A stretch of DNA of 64,000 nt from Salinimicrobium sp049680855 (GCF_049680855.1 NZ_JBMPGS010000002.1:992001-1056000); one strand, 5' to 3'. Shown: positions 7,618-16,903, counted from the stretch's first letter. Numbers and translations: made by a program. Notes: a model not told the origin generated them from the sequence alone.

Positions 7618-10023
7618 ATGAAACGAAGAATTAAAAAAGTTGCAGTCATTGGCTCCGGAATTATGGGAAGCGGTATTGCCTGTCATTTTGCCAATATTGG
7701 CGTGGAGGTACTACTGCTCGACATCGTTCCCAGAGATCTCAACGATAAAGAAGAGAAAAAAGGACTTAGCCTGGAGGATAAACAGGTACGTAACAGGATT
7801 GTGAATGACTCCTTACAGGCTGCTCTTAAGTCAAAACCTTCGCCCATTTATCACCAGGATTTTGCCAAAAGGATCAAAACAGGAAACCTGGAAGACGATA
7901 TTAGCAAGGTATCTGAAGTTGACTGGATCATTGAAGTTGTTGTAGAACGATTAGACATCAAAAAACAGGTTTTTGAAAACCTTGAAAAACATAGAAAACC
8001 GGGTACTTTAATTACTACCAATACTTCAGGTATTCCAATAAAATTTATGAATGAAGGCCGAAGTGATGACTTTAAAAAGCATTTCTGCGGCACTCACTTC
8101 TTTAATCCGGCGCGGTATTTAAGACTTTTTGAAATAATCCCCGGGCCTGATACTTCCAAAGAAGTCCTGGATTTCCTTAATATGTACGGTGAGAAATTCC
8201 TCGGAAAAACCTCGGTAGTGGCAAAGGACACTCCGGCATTCATTGGAAACCGAATTGGAATTTTCAGCATTATGAGCCTTTTCCATACCGTAAAAGATAT
8301 GGATATGACCATTGAAGAAGTAGATAAGCTCACAGGGCCTGTTATAGGGCGTCCAAAATCTGCCACTTTTCGAACTGTAGATGTCGTAGGACTTGATACG
8401 CTGATACATGTTGCCAACGGACTTTATGAAGGAGTACCAAACGATGAACAACACGATCTTTTTAAACTTCCCGATTTTATCCAGACCATGATGGATAACA
8501 AGTGGCTGGGAAGCAAAACCGGTCAGGGCTTTTATAAGAAATTAAAGAACAAAGATGGTTCCAGCGAAATCAAATCGCTTGATCTCAACACACTCGAATA
8601 CCGCGACCAGAAGAAAGCTTCTTTCGCTACTTTAGAATTGACCAAAACAATTGACAAAGTAGAAGACCGTTTTGAAATACTTATTAAAGGAAAAGACAAA
8701 GCAGGAGAATTCTACCGTAAGAATTTTGCCTCTCTTTTCGCTTATGTTTCTAACCGAATTCCTGAAATTACCGATGAGCTCTACAAGATAGATGATGCCA
8801 TGAAAGCCGGTTTTGGATGGGAACAAGGACCTTTCCAAATTTGGGATGCTATAGGTGTTGAAAAGGGCATTGAGATGATGAAATCTGAAGGTTATGAACC
8901 TGCAGCCTGGGTAAGCGAAATGCTGGAAAGCGGAAGCAAAAGCTTCTATACCGTAAAAGAAGGAAACACTTATTATTACGATATTCCACAGAAAAAACAA
9001 GTTAAAGTTCCCGGTCAAGATGCATTTATCATCCTGGATAATATTCGTGAGAGTAAACAGGTATTCAAAAACAGCGGAGTTGTTGTAGAAGATCTTGGCG
9101 ATGGCATTTTAAATGTGGAATTCCGAAGTAAAATGAATTCTATTGGTGGCGATGTTCTTGACGGGCTCAACAAAGCCATAGACATTGCTGAAAAAGAGTA
9201 CCAGGGGCTGGTTGTTGCCAACAATGGAAAGAACTTCTCTGTAGGAGCCAACATTGGGATGATCTTTATGATGGCTGTGGAACAGGAATATGATGAGCTG
9301 AACATGGCCATCAAATATTTCCAGGACACGATGATGCGCATGCGCTATTCCTCCATTCCAACAGTTGCAGCTCCACACGCCATGACCTTGGGTGGTGGTT
9401 GTGAGCTTTCACTTCATGCAGACAAGGTAGTGGCCGCGGCAGAAACTTATATCGGACTCGTGGAATTTGGTGTTGGGGTGATACCAGGCGGCGGTGGTTC
9501 TAAAGAAATGACCCTGCGTGCTTCACAAACCTTTGAAAAGAATGATGTGGAGTTGAACAGACTCAGGGAATATTTCCTTGCGATTGGAATGGCGAAAGTT
9601 TCTACCTCGGCTTATGAAGCTTACGATACCGGAATCCTTCAAAGAGGAAAGGACATCGTAGTGGTAAATCCAGACCGTCAATTAGCCATGGCAAAACAGC
9701 ACGCATTATTGATGGCAGAAAATGGGTATACACAACCTGTCAAGACAAATAATGTAAAAGTCTTAGGAAAACAGGCACTGGGAATGTTCCTGGTAGGAAC
9801 CGATTCTATGTTCGCCGGGAAGTACATTAGTGAACACGACAAGAAGATCGCCAACAAACTGGCATATGTGATGGCCGGAGGAGATTTATCTGAAGCCACT
9901 TACGTAACAGAGCAATACCTGCTGGACCTCGAGAGAGAAGCTTTCCTTTCCCTAACCGGAGAAAGAAAAACACTCGAGAGATTACAGCATATGTTGCAAA
10001 AGGGGAAACCGCTTAGAAATTAA
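7618..10023 (+). CDS. fadN: 3-hydroxyacyl-CoA dehydrogenase / enoyl-CoA hydratase (FadN type)
   Basis: An 801-residue bifunctional beta-oxidation enzyme with the dehydrogenase first and the hydratase last, the order of Bacillus FadN rather than E. coli FadB. The NAD-binding motif VIGSGIMGSGI is at residues 10-20. The dehydrogenase core continues through HFFNPARYLRLFEIIPG to about residue 300, followed by the C-terminal dehydrogenase domain to about 470. The crotonase-like part (about 480-700) shows GKNFSVGANIGMI and MTLGGGCELSLHADK, the oxyanion-hole segments. It should hydrate trans-2-enoyl-CoA and oxidise the resulting 3-hydroxyacyl-CoA in the cytoplasm. It is the first enzyme gene of the operon, with an intervening-sequence-like element starting 6 bases after its stop. 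Confidence 0.93.
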   Translation: MKRRIKKVAVIGSGIMGSGIACHFANIGVEVLLLDIVPRDLNDKEEKKGLSLEDKQVRNRIVNDSLQAALKSKPSPIYHQDFAKRIKTGNLEDDISKVSEVDWIIEVVVERLDIKKQVFENLEKHRKPGTLITTNTSGIPIKFMNEGRSDDFKKHFCGTHFFNPARYLRLFEIIPGPDTSKEVLDFLNMYGEKFLGKTSVVAKDTPAFIGNRIGIFSIMSLFHTVKDMDMTIEEVDKLTGPVIGRPKSATFRTVDVVGLDTLIHVANGLYEGVPNDEQHDLFKLPDFIQTMMDNKWLGSKTGQGFYKKLKNKDGSSEIKSLDLNTLEYRDQKKASFATLELTKTIDKVEDRFEILIKGKDKAGEFYRKNFASLFAYVSNRIPEITDELYKIDDAMKAGFGWEQGPFQIWDAIGVEKGIEMMKSEGYEPAAWVSEMLESGSKSFYTVKEGNTYYYDIPQKKQVKVPGQDAFIILDNIRESKQVFKNSGVVVEDLGDGILNVEFRSKMNSIGGDVLDGLNKAIDIAEKEYQGLVVANNGKNFSVGANIGMIFMMAVEQEYDELNMAIKYFQDTMMRMRYSSIPTVAAPHAMTLGGGCELSLHADKVVAAAETYIGLVEFGVGVIPGGGGSKEMTLRASQTFEKNDVELNRLREYFLAIGMAKVSTSAYEAYDTGILQRGKDIVVVNPDRQLAMAKQHALLMAENGYTQPVKTNNVKVLGKQALGMFLVGTDSMFAGKYISEHDKKIANKLAYVMAGGDLSEATYVTEQYLLDLEREAFLSLTGERKTLERLQHMLQKGKPLRN

Positions 10024-10029
10024 GAAATC

Positions 10030-10467
10030 GTATAGTGTAAAATGTAGATTGTAAAATGTTCTTCAATAGAAAATAATGAACTATTTCAAGGAATTAAAAG
10101 TTTGGCAAAAAGGCATTGAATTAGTGACAGAAACTTATTTGTTGAGTCGTGATTTTCCAAAAGAAGAAATTTATGGTCTTACTTCTCAATTACGACGAGC
10201 TGCTGTTTCAATTCCTTCCAATATTGCTGAAGGCTGCGGAAGAAAAACTAATAAAGATTTTTCAAACTTTTTAGGAGTAGCACTCGGATCTGCTTTTGAA
10301 TTCGAAACTCAAATCATAATCTGTAAAAATTTAAATTTTCTAAATGAGAAAGATTTTGAACAATTTGAGAAAGAAGTTCATCATATTCAGAATATGATTA
10401 TTAAACTACAATCTACTTTATCATAGCACTACTAACTACATTATACAATATACAAAATACAACATAC
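10030..10467 (+). mobile_element. Intervening-sequence-like element 1: four-helix protein gene between complementary arms
   Basis: The left arm (10030-10058) and right arm (10439-10467) are each 29 bases and can pair without gaps at 22 of 29 positions. They enclose one four-helix-bundle gene of the family found in 23S rRNA intervening sequences. The left arm starts 6 bases after the fadN stop and the right arm ends 1 base before the fadA ATG, so the element fills the whole junction. In 23S rRNA, comparable inserts form a stem that RNase III removes. Here the folded stem would lie in a polycistronic mRNA. The arms and gene are seen directly; mobility and RNA processing are inferred. Confidence 0.6.
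10076..10426 (+). CDS. Four-helix bundle protein (23S rRNA intervening-sequence protein family)
   Basis: A 116-residue protein that matches the S23/IVP family throughout: KELKVWQKGIELV at the start, then SQLRRAAVSIPSNIAEGCGR, then DFSNFLGVALGSAFEFETQI. These proteins form small basic four-helix bundles, are often encoded inside 23S rRNA intervening sequences, and are related in fold to the Avd accessory protein of diversity-generating retroelements. Their molecular role is unclear. The gene is visibly richer in A+T than fadN and fadA, which suggests separate origin. It lies between complementary arms inside the beta-oxidation operon and has an intact homologue-length reading frame. Confidence 0.88.
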   Translation: MNYFKELKVWQKGIELVTETYLLSRDFPKEEIYGLTSQLRRAAVSIPSNIAEGCGRKTNKDFSNFLGVALGSAFEFETQIIICKNLNFLNEKDFEQFEKEVHHIQNMIIKLQSTLS

Positions 10468-10468
10468 T

Positions 10469-11659
10469 ATGAGCAGAACAGCATACATCGTAAAAGCATA
10501 TAGAACCGCGGTTGGGAAAGCTCCACGCGGTGTGTTCAGGTTTAAAAGACCTGATGAACTGGCAGCCGATACCATCAAATATATGATGAAAGAGCTTCCG
10601 GAACTGGATAAGAAACGAATTGATGACGTAATGGTAGGAAATGCCATGCCCGAAGCAGAACAGGGGCTTAACATGGGACGCCTGATTTCCCTAATGGGCT
10701 TAAGCATTGAAGATGTTCCCGGGGTTACCGTAAATCGGTATTGTGCCTCAGGCATTGAAACCATTGCCATGGCTACGGCAAAAATTCAAAGTGGAATGTC
10801 TGACTGTATTATTGCAGGAGGGGCCGAAAGCATGAGTTACATTCCTATGGGAGGTTACAAACCTACACCTAATTATGAAGTCGCAAAGAATGGAAATGAA
10901 GATTTCTATTGGGGAATGGGGCTTACTGCGGAAGAAGTTGCGAACAGGTATAACATTTCACGAGAGGACCAGGATCAATTCGCATACAATTCTCACCAAA
11001 AGGCGCTAAAAGCTTTGAAAGAAGATAAATTCAAAGAGCAAATAGTTCCTATAGAAGTGGAGGAAAATTTCGTCAATGCCAAAGGAAAAAAGGAAACCCG
11101 AGAATACACAGTCACTCAGGATGAAGGTCCCCGTGCAGATACTTCCAAAGAAGTGCTCGGAAAATTGCGTCCGGTTTTCGCCGAAGGAGGAAGCGTAACT
11201 GCTGGAAATGCCTCACAAATGAGCGACGGTGCGGCTTTTGTTATGGTAATGAGCGAAGAAATGGTGAAAGAGCTAAACCTGGAGCCAATCGCCAGGATGG
11301 TGAGCTACGGTGTAGCGGGAGTAGACCCAAGAGTAATGGGAATAAGTCCTGTTATTGCGATACCAAAAGCATTAAAACGTGCCGGACTCAAAAAAGAAGA
11401 CATGGAACTTGTTGAGCTGAATGAAGCCTTTGCTTCGCAGTCGCTTGCGGTGATTAGAGAAACGGGTTTAAACCCAGACCTGGTGAATGTTAACGGGGGA
11501 GCTATTGCAATGGGACACCCGCTTGGATGTTCCGGAGCGAAACTTTCGGTTCAGATCTTTGACGAAATGAGGAAACGCAATCTTAAAAACAAGCATTGTC
11601 TGGTAACCATGTGCGTGGGTACAGGACAGGGAGCCGCGGGAGTGTATGAGGTTTACTAG
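10469..11659 (+). CDS. fadA: Acetyl-CoA C-acyltransferase (3-ketoacyl-CoA thiolase)
   Basis: A 396-residue thiolase of normal length. The acyl-accepting cysteine is C92 in VNRYCASGIE. The C-terminal catalytic His is in GGAIAMGHPLGCSGAK and the second Cys in MCVGTGQGAAG. It carries out the last step of beta-oxidation, releasing acetyl-CoA from 3-ketoacyl-CoA. The operon order N-A-E matches the fadNAE operon of Bacillus subtilis. Its ATG lies one base after the right arm of element 1, so that arm provides the upstream untranslated sequence and may influence translation. Confidence 0.95.
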   Translation: MSRTAYIVKAYRTAVGKAPRGVFRFKRPDELAADTIKYMMKELPELDKKRIDDVMVGNAMPEAEQGLNMGRLISLMGLSIEDVPGVTVNRYCASGIETIAMATAKIQSGMSDCIIAGGAESMSYIPMGGYKPTPNYEVAKNGNEDFYWGMGLTAEEVANRYNISREDQDQFAYNSHQKALKALKEDKFKEQIVPIEVEENFVNAKGKKETREYTVTQDEGPRADTSKEVLGKLRPVFAEGGSVTAGNASQMSDGAAFVMVMSEEMVKELNLEPIARMVSYGVAGVDPRVMGISPVIAIPKALKRAGLKKEDMELVELNEAFASQSLAVIRETGLNPDLVNVNGGAIAMGHPLGCSGAKLSVQIFDEMRKRNLKNKHCLVTMCVGTGQGAAGVYEVY

Positions 11660-11676
11660 ATCTCAAATAAAGAATA

Positions 11677-12098
11677 TAGAGAAGAGATCCAAGAGAAGAG
11701 ACTTTTGATGCGTGGTAAAAAGAGACATAATTACATAAATTTGAAAATCTGGAAACTTGGATTAGAAATCGCAAAAAATGTGTCTGATATTCTGGTGAAC
11801 TTTCCAAAACATGAAGTTTATGATCTAAGTTCCCGATTAAGTAGATGCTCTCTGCCAATGCCAAGCAACTTTGCAGAAGGTTCTTCCAGAACGGAAAAAT
11901 CCTTCAGTCATTTTCTTGATGTCTCCTTGGGGTCATCCTATGAATTGGATACCCCATTATTAGGGGCCAAGCATAGAAATTATACAACTAGAACTAGAGA
12001 AGCTCGAAAAGAAGAATGAAGAATTTCAAAAGATGACAATGAGTTTCCAAAATGGACTCATTTAAATCTTTTTTCTTTTCTCTCTTTTCTTTTTTCTA
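11677..12098 (+). mobile_element. Intervening-sequence-like element 2, with purine-rich and pyrimidine-rich arms
   Basis: The left arm 11677-11701 (purine-rich) and right arm 12074-12098 (pyrimidine-rich) can pair as RNA at 21 of 25 positions, counting three G-U pairs, with one 4-base internal loop. They enclose a second, frameshifted four-helix-bundle gene. The element begins 17 bases after the fadA stop and ends 33 bases before the fadE start. Its arms have a different sequence from those of element 1, so the arms share the ability to pair rather than a common sequence. Element status is inferred from the gene family, arms and paired occurrence. Confidence 0.55.
11708..12065 (+). pseudogene. 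Frameshifted four-helix bundle (IVP-family) gene
   Basis: From the ATG at 11708 the product aligns with the first copy (LKIWKLGLEIAKNV, RLSRCSLPMPSNFAEGSSR, SFSHFLDVSLGSSYELDT). After AKH near 11974 the frame drifts into an unrelated tail and stops at 12019. Removing one base just after that point restores EIIQLELEKLEKKNEEFQ and continues to a stop at 12063-12065, which corresponds to the missing fourth helix. The gene therefore carries a net one-base insertion. A sequencing error is possible. A TTG at 11705 is an unlikely start because ATG follows directly. Confidence 0.75.
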
Positions 12099-12131
12099 CA
12101 AAAAATACAACAACACTAACATTAAAACAAC

Positions 12132-13952
12132 ATGAGCACAGAAACAGAAAATAAAAAGAAAGATCTTCTCCGCGGAGGACAGTTCCTGGTAAAGGAAACT
12201 AATTGTGAAAATATATTCACACCCGAAGATTTTTCAGAAGAGCAAAAAATGATGCGTGATTCCGTAAGGGAGTTTATAGACCGTGAAGTAATTCCGCATA
12301 GAGAAGAATTTGAAAAGAAAAATTACGAACTCACCAGGGAACTAATGCAAAAAGCCGGAGAAATGGGCTTTTTGGGAGTTTCAGTGCCCGAAGAATATGA
12401 CGGGCTCGGGATGGGTTTTGTTACCACCATGCTCGTGGTTGATTATATTTCCGGTGCTACGGGATCTTTTTCCACGGCTTTTGGAGCACATTCGGGAATT
12501 GGAACTTTGCCCATTACCCTATACGGAAATGAAGAACAGAAGAAGAAATACCTTCCGAAGCTGGCTACGGGAGAATGGTTTGGCGCTTATGCCTTAACCG
12601 AGCCGGGAGCAGGAAGTGATGCCAATTCCGGAAAAACAAAAGCTGTTCTTTCTGAAGATGGAAAACATTACAGCATTACCGGACAGAAAATGTGGATCTC
12701 CAACGCCGGATTCTGCAACATGATGATAGTTTTCGCCCGAATTGAAGATGACAAGAACATTACAGGGTTTATCGTAGAATATGATCCTGACAATCCAAAC
12801 GGAATTTCTCTTGGAGAAGAAGAGAAGAAACTGGGCATCCACTCCTCTTCTACCCGCCAGGTATTTTTCAACGACACAAAAGTGCCGGTTGAAAACATGC
12901 TTTCAGAAAGAGGAAACGGCTTCAAGATTGCCATGAATGCTTTAAATGTTGGGCGAATTAAACTGGCAGGAGCTTGTCTTGATGCTCAACGACGGGTGAT
13001 TAACAATGCTGTTAAATATGCAAATGACCGCGAACAGTTCAAAACTCCCATTGCAAAATTTGGGGCCATAAAATCTAAACTGGCAGAAATGGCAACTTCA
13101 GCATACGTAGGCGAATCTGCTTCCTATCGCGCCGCAAAAGACATTGAAGATCGTATAGAAATCCGGCAAAGCGAAGGTGCATCACACCAGGAAGCGGAAT
13201 TGAAAGGCGTTGAGGAATATGCCATTGAATGTTCTATTTTGAAGGTAGCAGCTTCAGAAGATCTTCAGAATTGTAGTGATGAAGGTATCCAAATCTACGG
13301 TGGAATGGGCTTTTCGGCTGATGCTCCTATGGAATCTGCATGGAGAGATGCGAGAATCACGCGCATCTATGAAGGAACTAACGAGATCAACCGAATGCTT
13401 TGCGTGGGAATGCTTGTGAAAAAGGCGATGAAAGGTCACGTGGACCTATTGGGACCGGCAACAAAAGTAGGAGAAGAACTCACCGGAATTCCTTCTTTTG
13501 ACAAACCTGATTACTCGGAATTATTTGCTGAAGAACTGGAAATGATCAAAAAACTGAAAAAAGTATTTTTGATGGTTGCAGGAAGTGCCGTACAAAAATT
13601 TGGCCCTCAGCTTGAAGAACACCAGCAGTTGTTATTGGCTTCCGCAGATATTCTTATCGAAATATATATGGCTGAATCTGCCATTTTACGCACCCAGAAG
13701 AATGCGAAAAGATTTGGAGAAGATTCTCAAAAAGAGCAAATCGCCATGTCTAAATTATATCTATACCACGCTGTTGAAAAGATCAACGAAAAAGCTAAAG
13801 AAGGCATCATCTCCTTTGCCGAGGGTGATGAACAACGTATGATGCTCATGGGACTTAAAAGGTTCACTAAATATGAGAATTATCCAAATGTGGTTGCTCT
13901 TAGAAATACCATAGCCGATAAAATTACATCAGAAAACAAATACTGCTTTTAA
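12132..13952 (+). CDS. fadE: Acyl-CoA dehydrogenase, long form with C-terminal domain
   Basis: A 606-residue flavoprotein that catalyses the first oxidation of acyl-CoA to trans-2-enoyl-CoA. Family signatures are YALTEPGAGSDANSGKT (FAD/substrate region), EGIQIYGGMGFSADAPME and RDARITRIYEGTNEINRM, where the Glu of YEG is the usual catalytic base. Beyond about residue 430 there is an extra helical domain of about 170 residues, as in VLCAD-type enzymes that act on longer chains. It is the last gene of the MarR-fadN-fadA-fadE unit and is followed by a strong terminator. The electron acceptor (ETF) is not encoded here. Confidence 0.93.
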   Translation: MSTETENKKKDLLRGGQFLVKETNCENIFTPEDFSEEQKMMRDSVREFIDREVIPHREEFEKKNYELTRELMQKAGEMGFLGVSVPEEYDGLGMGFVTTMLVVDYISGATGSFSTAFGAHSGIGTLPITLYGNEEQKKKYLPKLATGEWFGAYALTEPGAGSDANSGKTKAVLSEDGKHYSITGQKMWISNAGFCNMMIVFARIEDDKNITGFIVEYDPDNPNGISLGEEEKKLGIHSSSTRQVFFNDTKVPVENMLSERGNGFKIAMNALNVGRIKLAGACLDAQRRVINNAVKYANDREQFKTPIAKFGAIKSKLAEMATSAYVGESASYRAAKDIEDRIEIRQSEGASHQEAELKGVEEYAIECSILKVAASEDLQNCSDEGIQIYGGMGFSADAPMESAWRDARITRIYEGTNEINRMLCVGMLVKKAMKGHVDLLGPATKVGEELTGIPSFDKPDYSELFAEELEMIKKLKKVFLMVAGSAVQKFGPQLEEHQQLLLASADILIEIYMAESAILRTQKNAKRFGEDSQKEQIAMSKLYLYHAVEKINEKAKEGIISFAEGDEQRMMLMGLKRFTKYENYPNVVALRNTIADKITSENKYCF

Positions 13953-13977
13953 TCAAATGACTTAACTATGTTTGATG

Positions 13978-14004
13978 AGCCACCTTTCGAGGTGGCTTTT
14001 TTTG
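13978..14004 (+). terminator. Intrinsic terminator of the beta-oxidation operon
   Basis: An 8-bp stem (AGCCACCT at 13978-13985 with AGGTGGCT at 13990-13997) is closed by a TTCG tetraloop and followed by seven T residues. Confidence 0.92.
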
Positions 14005-14070
14005 ATATTTATTTAACATCAATTGAAGTGTACATTTTATAGATTACAAATAAACCTGTAAACAGAAGAA

Positions 14071-15111
14071 ATGGACACCCTTACTAAGTATGTAATAATA
14101 AGTGTTGTAAGCCTATTTACAGTTTATGCGCTCATACACTTCATCCTGAGAAAACTGGGAAAAGATCCTAAAAATGTTCTGCCTCACAACATCGCTACCA
14201 GGATCAAATTTCCAATGATCACTTTACTACTCGCTGTGGCCCTGCAAGTGGGATTATTGAGAGAAAATGTTTTTACCAATGAACAGTATAATAATTTTTT
14301 TCAGCATACCAGAACTTTATTGCTAATTTTTAGTTTTACCTGGTTTATAATTGTGGGGATAAGGATATTTAAAAAGCAAATTTTACATAGGTTTGACGTA
14401 AACACTGCAGACAATTTAAGAGCGCGAAAATATTATACTCAATTTAATATTTTGGAAAGAATTGCTGTCTTTGTCGTGGTTCTTTTCTCTATAGGTATTG
14501 CTTTATTAACTTTTGACGGAATCAAAGAAGTCGGCGTAAGTGTACTTACCTCTGCGGGAATTGCGGGTATTATTTTAGGTTTATCGGCTCAAAAGGCAAT
14601 TGGAACACTACTGGCTGGAATCCAGATCGCTATCACCCAACCTATAAGGATTGATGATGTTGTGATCGTGGAAGGCGAATGGGGGCGAATAGAGGAAATC
14701 ACCCTCACCTATGTAGTGGTGAACATCTGGGATAAAAGAAGACTGGTCGTACCTACCACCTATTTTATTGACACTCCTTTTCAAAGCTGGACCCGAAATT
14801 CTTCAGACATTTTAGGCACAGTATTTCTTTATACAGATTATCATATTCCCCTAGATAAACTGCGGGAAGAATTTACGCGTCTCCTCCACTCTACCGAGTT
14901 GTGGGACGGAAAAGTAAATGTCATTCAGGTGACAGATAGCACTGAAAAGACCATGGAAATCAGAGCTCTTATGAGTGCGGCAGATTCCCCTACGGCATGG
15001 GACCTTCGGGTGTTCATCAGGGAAAAATTAATTGAATTCATCCGTGAAAATTACCCCGAAAGTCTTCCCGTTTCAAGAGTATCTATTGATAAAAATCATC
15101 ATCCTGAATAA
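14071..15111 (+). CDS. MscS-family mechanosensitive ion channel
   Basis: A 346-residue membrane protein with an N-terminal membrane segment, two further ones near residues 45-65 and 80-110, and a pair around 130-180. The pore-lining and beta-domain signature is GIILGLSAQKAIGTLLAGI followed by QPIRIDDVVIVEGEWGRIEEI. The C-terminal cytoplasmic domain continues to the end. MscS channels release solutes when membrane tension rises after osmotic downshift. The gene stands alone on the plus strand and its 3' end overlaps that of the convergent GH15 gene by 29 bases. Its place beside the trehalose genes fits an osmotic-stress cluster. Confidence 0.92.
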   Translation: MDTLTKYVIISVVSLFTVYALIHFILRKLGKDPKNVLPHNIATRIKFPMITLLLAVALQVGLLRENVFTNEQYNNFFQHTRTLLLIFSFTWFIIVGIRIFKKQILHRFDVNTADNLRARKYYTQFNILERIAVFVVVLFSIGIALLTFDGIKEVGVSVLTSAGIAGIILGLSAQKAIGTLLAGIQIAITQPIRIDDVVIVEGEWGRIEEITLTYVVVNIWDKRRLVVPTTYFIDTPFQSWTRNSSDILGTVFLYTDYHIPLDKLREEFTRLLHSTELWDGKVNVIQVTDSTEKTMEIRALMSAADSPTAWDLRVFIREKLIEFIRENYPESLPVSRVSIDKNHHPE

Positions 15112-16903
15112 GATGGTTCAATCTTTCTTCAGAAGTTAACCCATCAGAAAAATTAGCTGCGGTTTCTATCAACGCCAGGTGAGAATAAGCCTGGGGGAAG
15201 TTTCCTAATAATCTCTTTGTTTCAAAATCTATATCCTCACTAAACAGCCCCAAATGGTTGCTATAGGAAAGCAATTCATTGAACATTTTTATAGCTTTAT
15301 CTTTCTCCCCTATTTTGAAAAGGCTATTAATAAACCAAAATGTACAAATAGTAAAAGATGAAGATGGACGCCCAAAGTCATCCTTATTTTTGTACCTGTA
15401 AAGTAGACCATTGTAACATAATTCTTTTTCAGTGGCCTTTACTGTGGAAATATAACGGGGATCTTTGGCACGTATAAAGCCATAATTTTCCATAAGCAAA
15501 GTGGAAGCATCAAGATCTTTAGATCCATAGGATTGAGTATACGCCTGTACCTCTTCGTTCCATCCATTTTCGTAAATATCATCATAGATCTCTTTTCTAA
15601 GGTTTTTCCAATGGGTGTCATTAATACCTTTTCTAAGGATCTCACCAATTTTTACAGCGCGGTCTACAGCCACCCAGCAAAGCAATTTGGAGAATACAAA
15701 ATGTCGCTCTTCGGTACGAAGTTCCCAGATACCTTTATCGGGTTCTTTCCAGTGTTCTTCAACAATACGCACAATTCCCCTTACAATTGTCCATAATTCT
15801 TCACTATTTTCCAGGGAAGTATCAAATTGCATAAACTGCTGGTAAATAACTTCCATTAAAATTCCGTAGATGTCATTCTGCCTTTGCACATAAGCAGCAT
15901 TCCCAATCCGCACAGGTTTTGAGCCTTTATATCCATCCAGATGGTCCAAAATATGCTCTGTGAGTTCCTTTTCACCATTAATCCCATACATGATCTGGAT
16001 TTTCTCATCCTTATTCGGAATAATATCTATGATAAACTGAAGAAATTCCTGCGCCGATTTCTTATGCCCAAGACCAGCCATTACTTTTATTACCATAGAA
16101 GCATCTCGTATCCAGCAGAAACGATAATCCCAGTTCCTTACTTCTCCAACCGTCTCTGGTAAAGAAGTAGTTGCCGCGGCAAGCACCGCACCCGACTTTT
16201 CAAAACTGAGTGCTTTAAGAACCAGGGCACTTCGGGCTATTTCGTTGTTGTAATATTTATATTGAGTGGTAGATTCACTCCAGTTCATCCAATAAGTCTT
16301 TGTTCTTTGAAATTTAAGATAAGTTCTCTCAAGAGTCTGCTCCTTAAGTTTCTCGTGGTAACCTAAAAGAAAAAAGGCATTGTGGGAAAGAGTAATTTCT
16401 TCTTTATTCAAAATCTTGTCAAGATCAAGGTTAGAGTACAGGTAAAGTGAATCGTACTTTCCTTCCCGGGTAAAACTTTTAATGTAGTAGGTATGATTTT
16501 CGTTGTAGGTTTTTTCCCTTGCATAATTGAGCATTGGGTTATAATCTACTTTAAGGGTAGGTGTCCCTTTCAAAATATGAATATATCGAATTACATCTGG
16601 CTGAGAATAATAGGAACCATTACTTGAAGGATACCTCGGCATAAAATCAATTACCTGGAACCCATGTTCATCATTGGAAAAGGTAGTACATAAAATATTC
16701 GTTTTCCAAAGATATTTCTGAGTGATCTTATAAGTATCGTCCACTTCAAAACTAAAGCTTCCTCCTTTTTCTTCATCAATGATTTTGGCAAAGACCGAAG
16801 CCGAATTAAAATTGGGTAAGCAACACCAGTCTAGTGAACCTGTTTTTGAGATCAAAGCAGCGCTTTTACAGTTCCCAATAATTCCGTAGTCTAAATTATC
16901 CAT
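15083..16903 (-). CDS. GH15 family trehalase/glucoamylase-like enzyme, cytoplasmic
   Basis: A 606-residue protein without a signal peptide. It opens with DYGIIGNCKSAALISKTGSLDWCCLP, typical of the bacterial GH15 'trehalase-like' group, with an N-terminal beta domain to about residue 230. The (alpha/alpha)6 barrel carries RNWDYRFCWIRDAS, the group hallmark. Candidate catalytic glutamates lie in IWELRTEERHFVFSK and in LFSEDIDFETKRLLGNFPQA. Members hydrolyse alpha-glucosides, some specifically trehalose. It is divergent from the trehalose synthase/phosphatase gene, so a role in trehalose breakdown or turnover is likely but inferred. The last 29 bases overlap the end of the MscS gene on the other strand. 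Confidence 0.88.
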   Translation of the reverse strand: MDNLDYGIIGNCKSAALISKTGSLDWCCLPNFNSASVFAKIIDEEKGGSFSFEVDDTYKITQKYLWKTNILCTTFSNDEHGFQVIDFMPRYPSSNGSYYSQPDVIRYIHILKGTPTLKVDYNPMLNYAREKTYNENHTYYIKSFTREGKYDSLYLYSNLDLDKILNKEEITLSHNAFFLLGYHEKLKEQTLERTYLKFQRTKTYWMNWSESTTQYKYYNNEIARSALVLKALSFEKSGAVLAAATTSLPETVGEVRNWDYRFCWIRDASMVIKVMAGLGHKKSAQEFLQFIIDIIPNKDEKIQIMYGINGEKELTEHILDHLDGYKGSKPVRIGNAAYVQRQNDIYGILMEVIYQQFMQFDTSLENSEELWTIVRGIVRIVEEHWKEPDKGIWELRTEERHFVFSKLLCWVAVDRAVKIGEILRKGINDTHWKNLRKEIYDDIYENGWNEEVQAYTQSYGSKDLDASTLLMENYGFIRAKDPRYISTVKATEKELCYNGLLYRYKNKDDFGRPSSSFTICTFWFINSLFKIGEKDKAIKMFNELLSYSNHLGLFSEDIDFETKRLLGNFPQAYSHLALIETAANFSDGLTSEERLNHLIQDDDFYQ

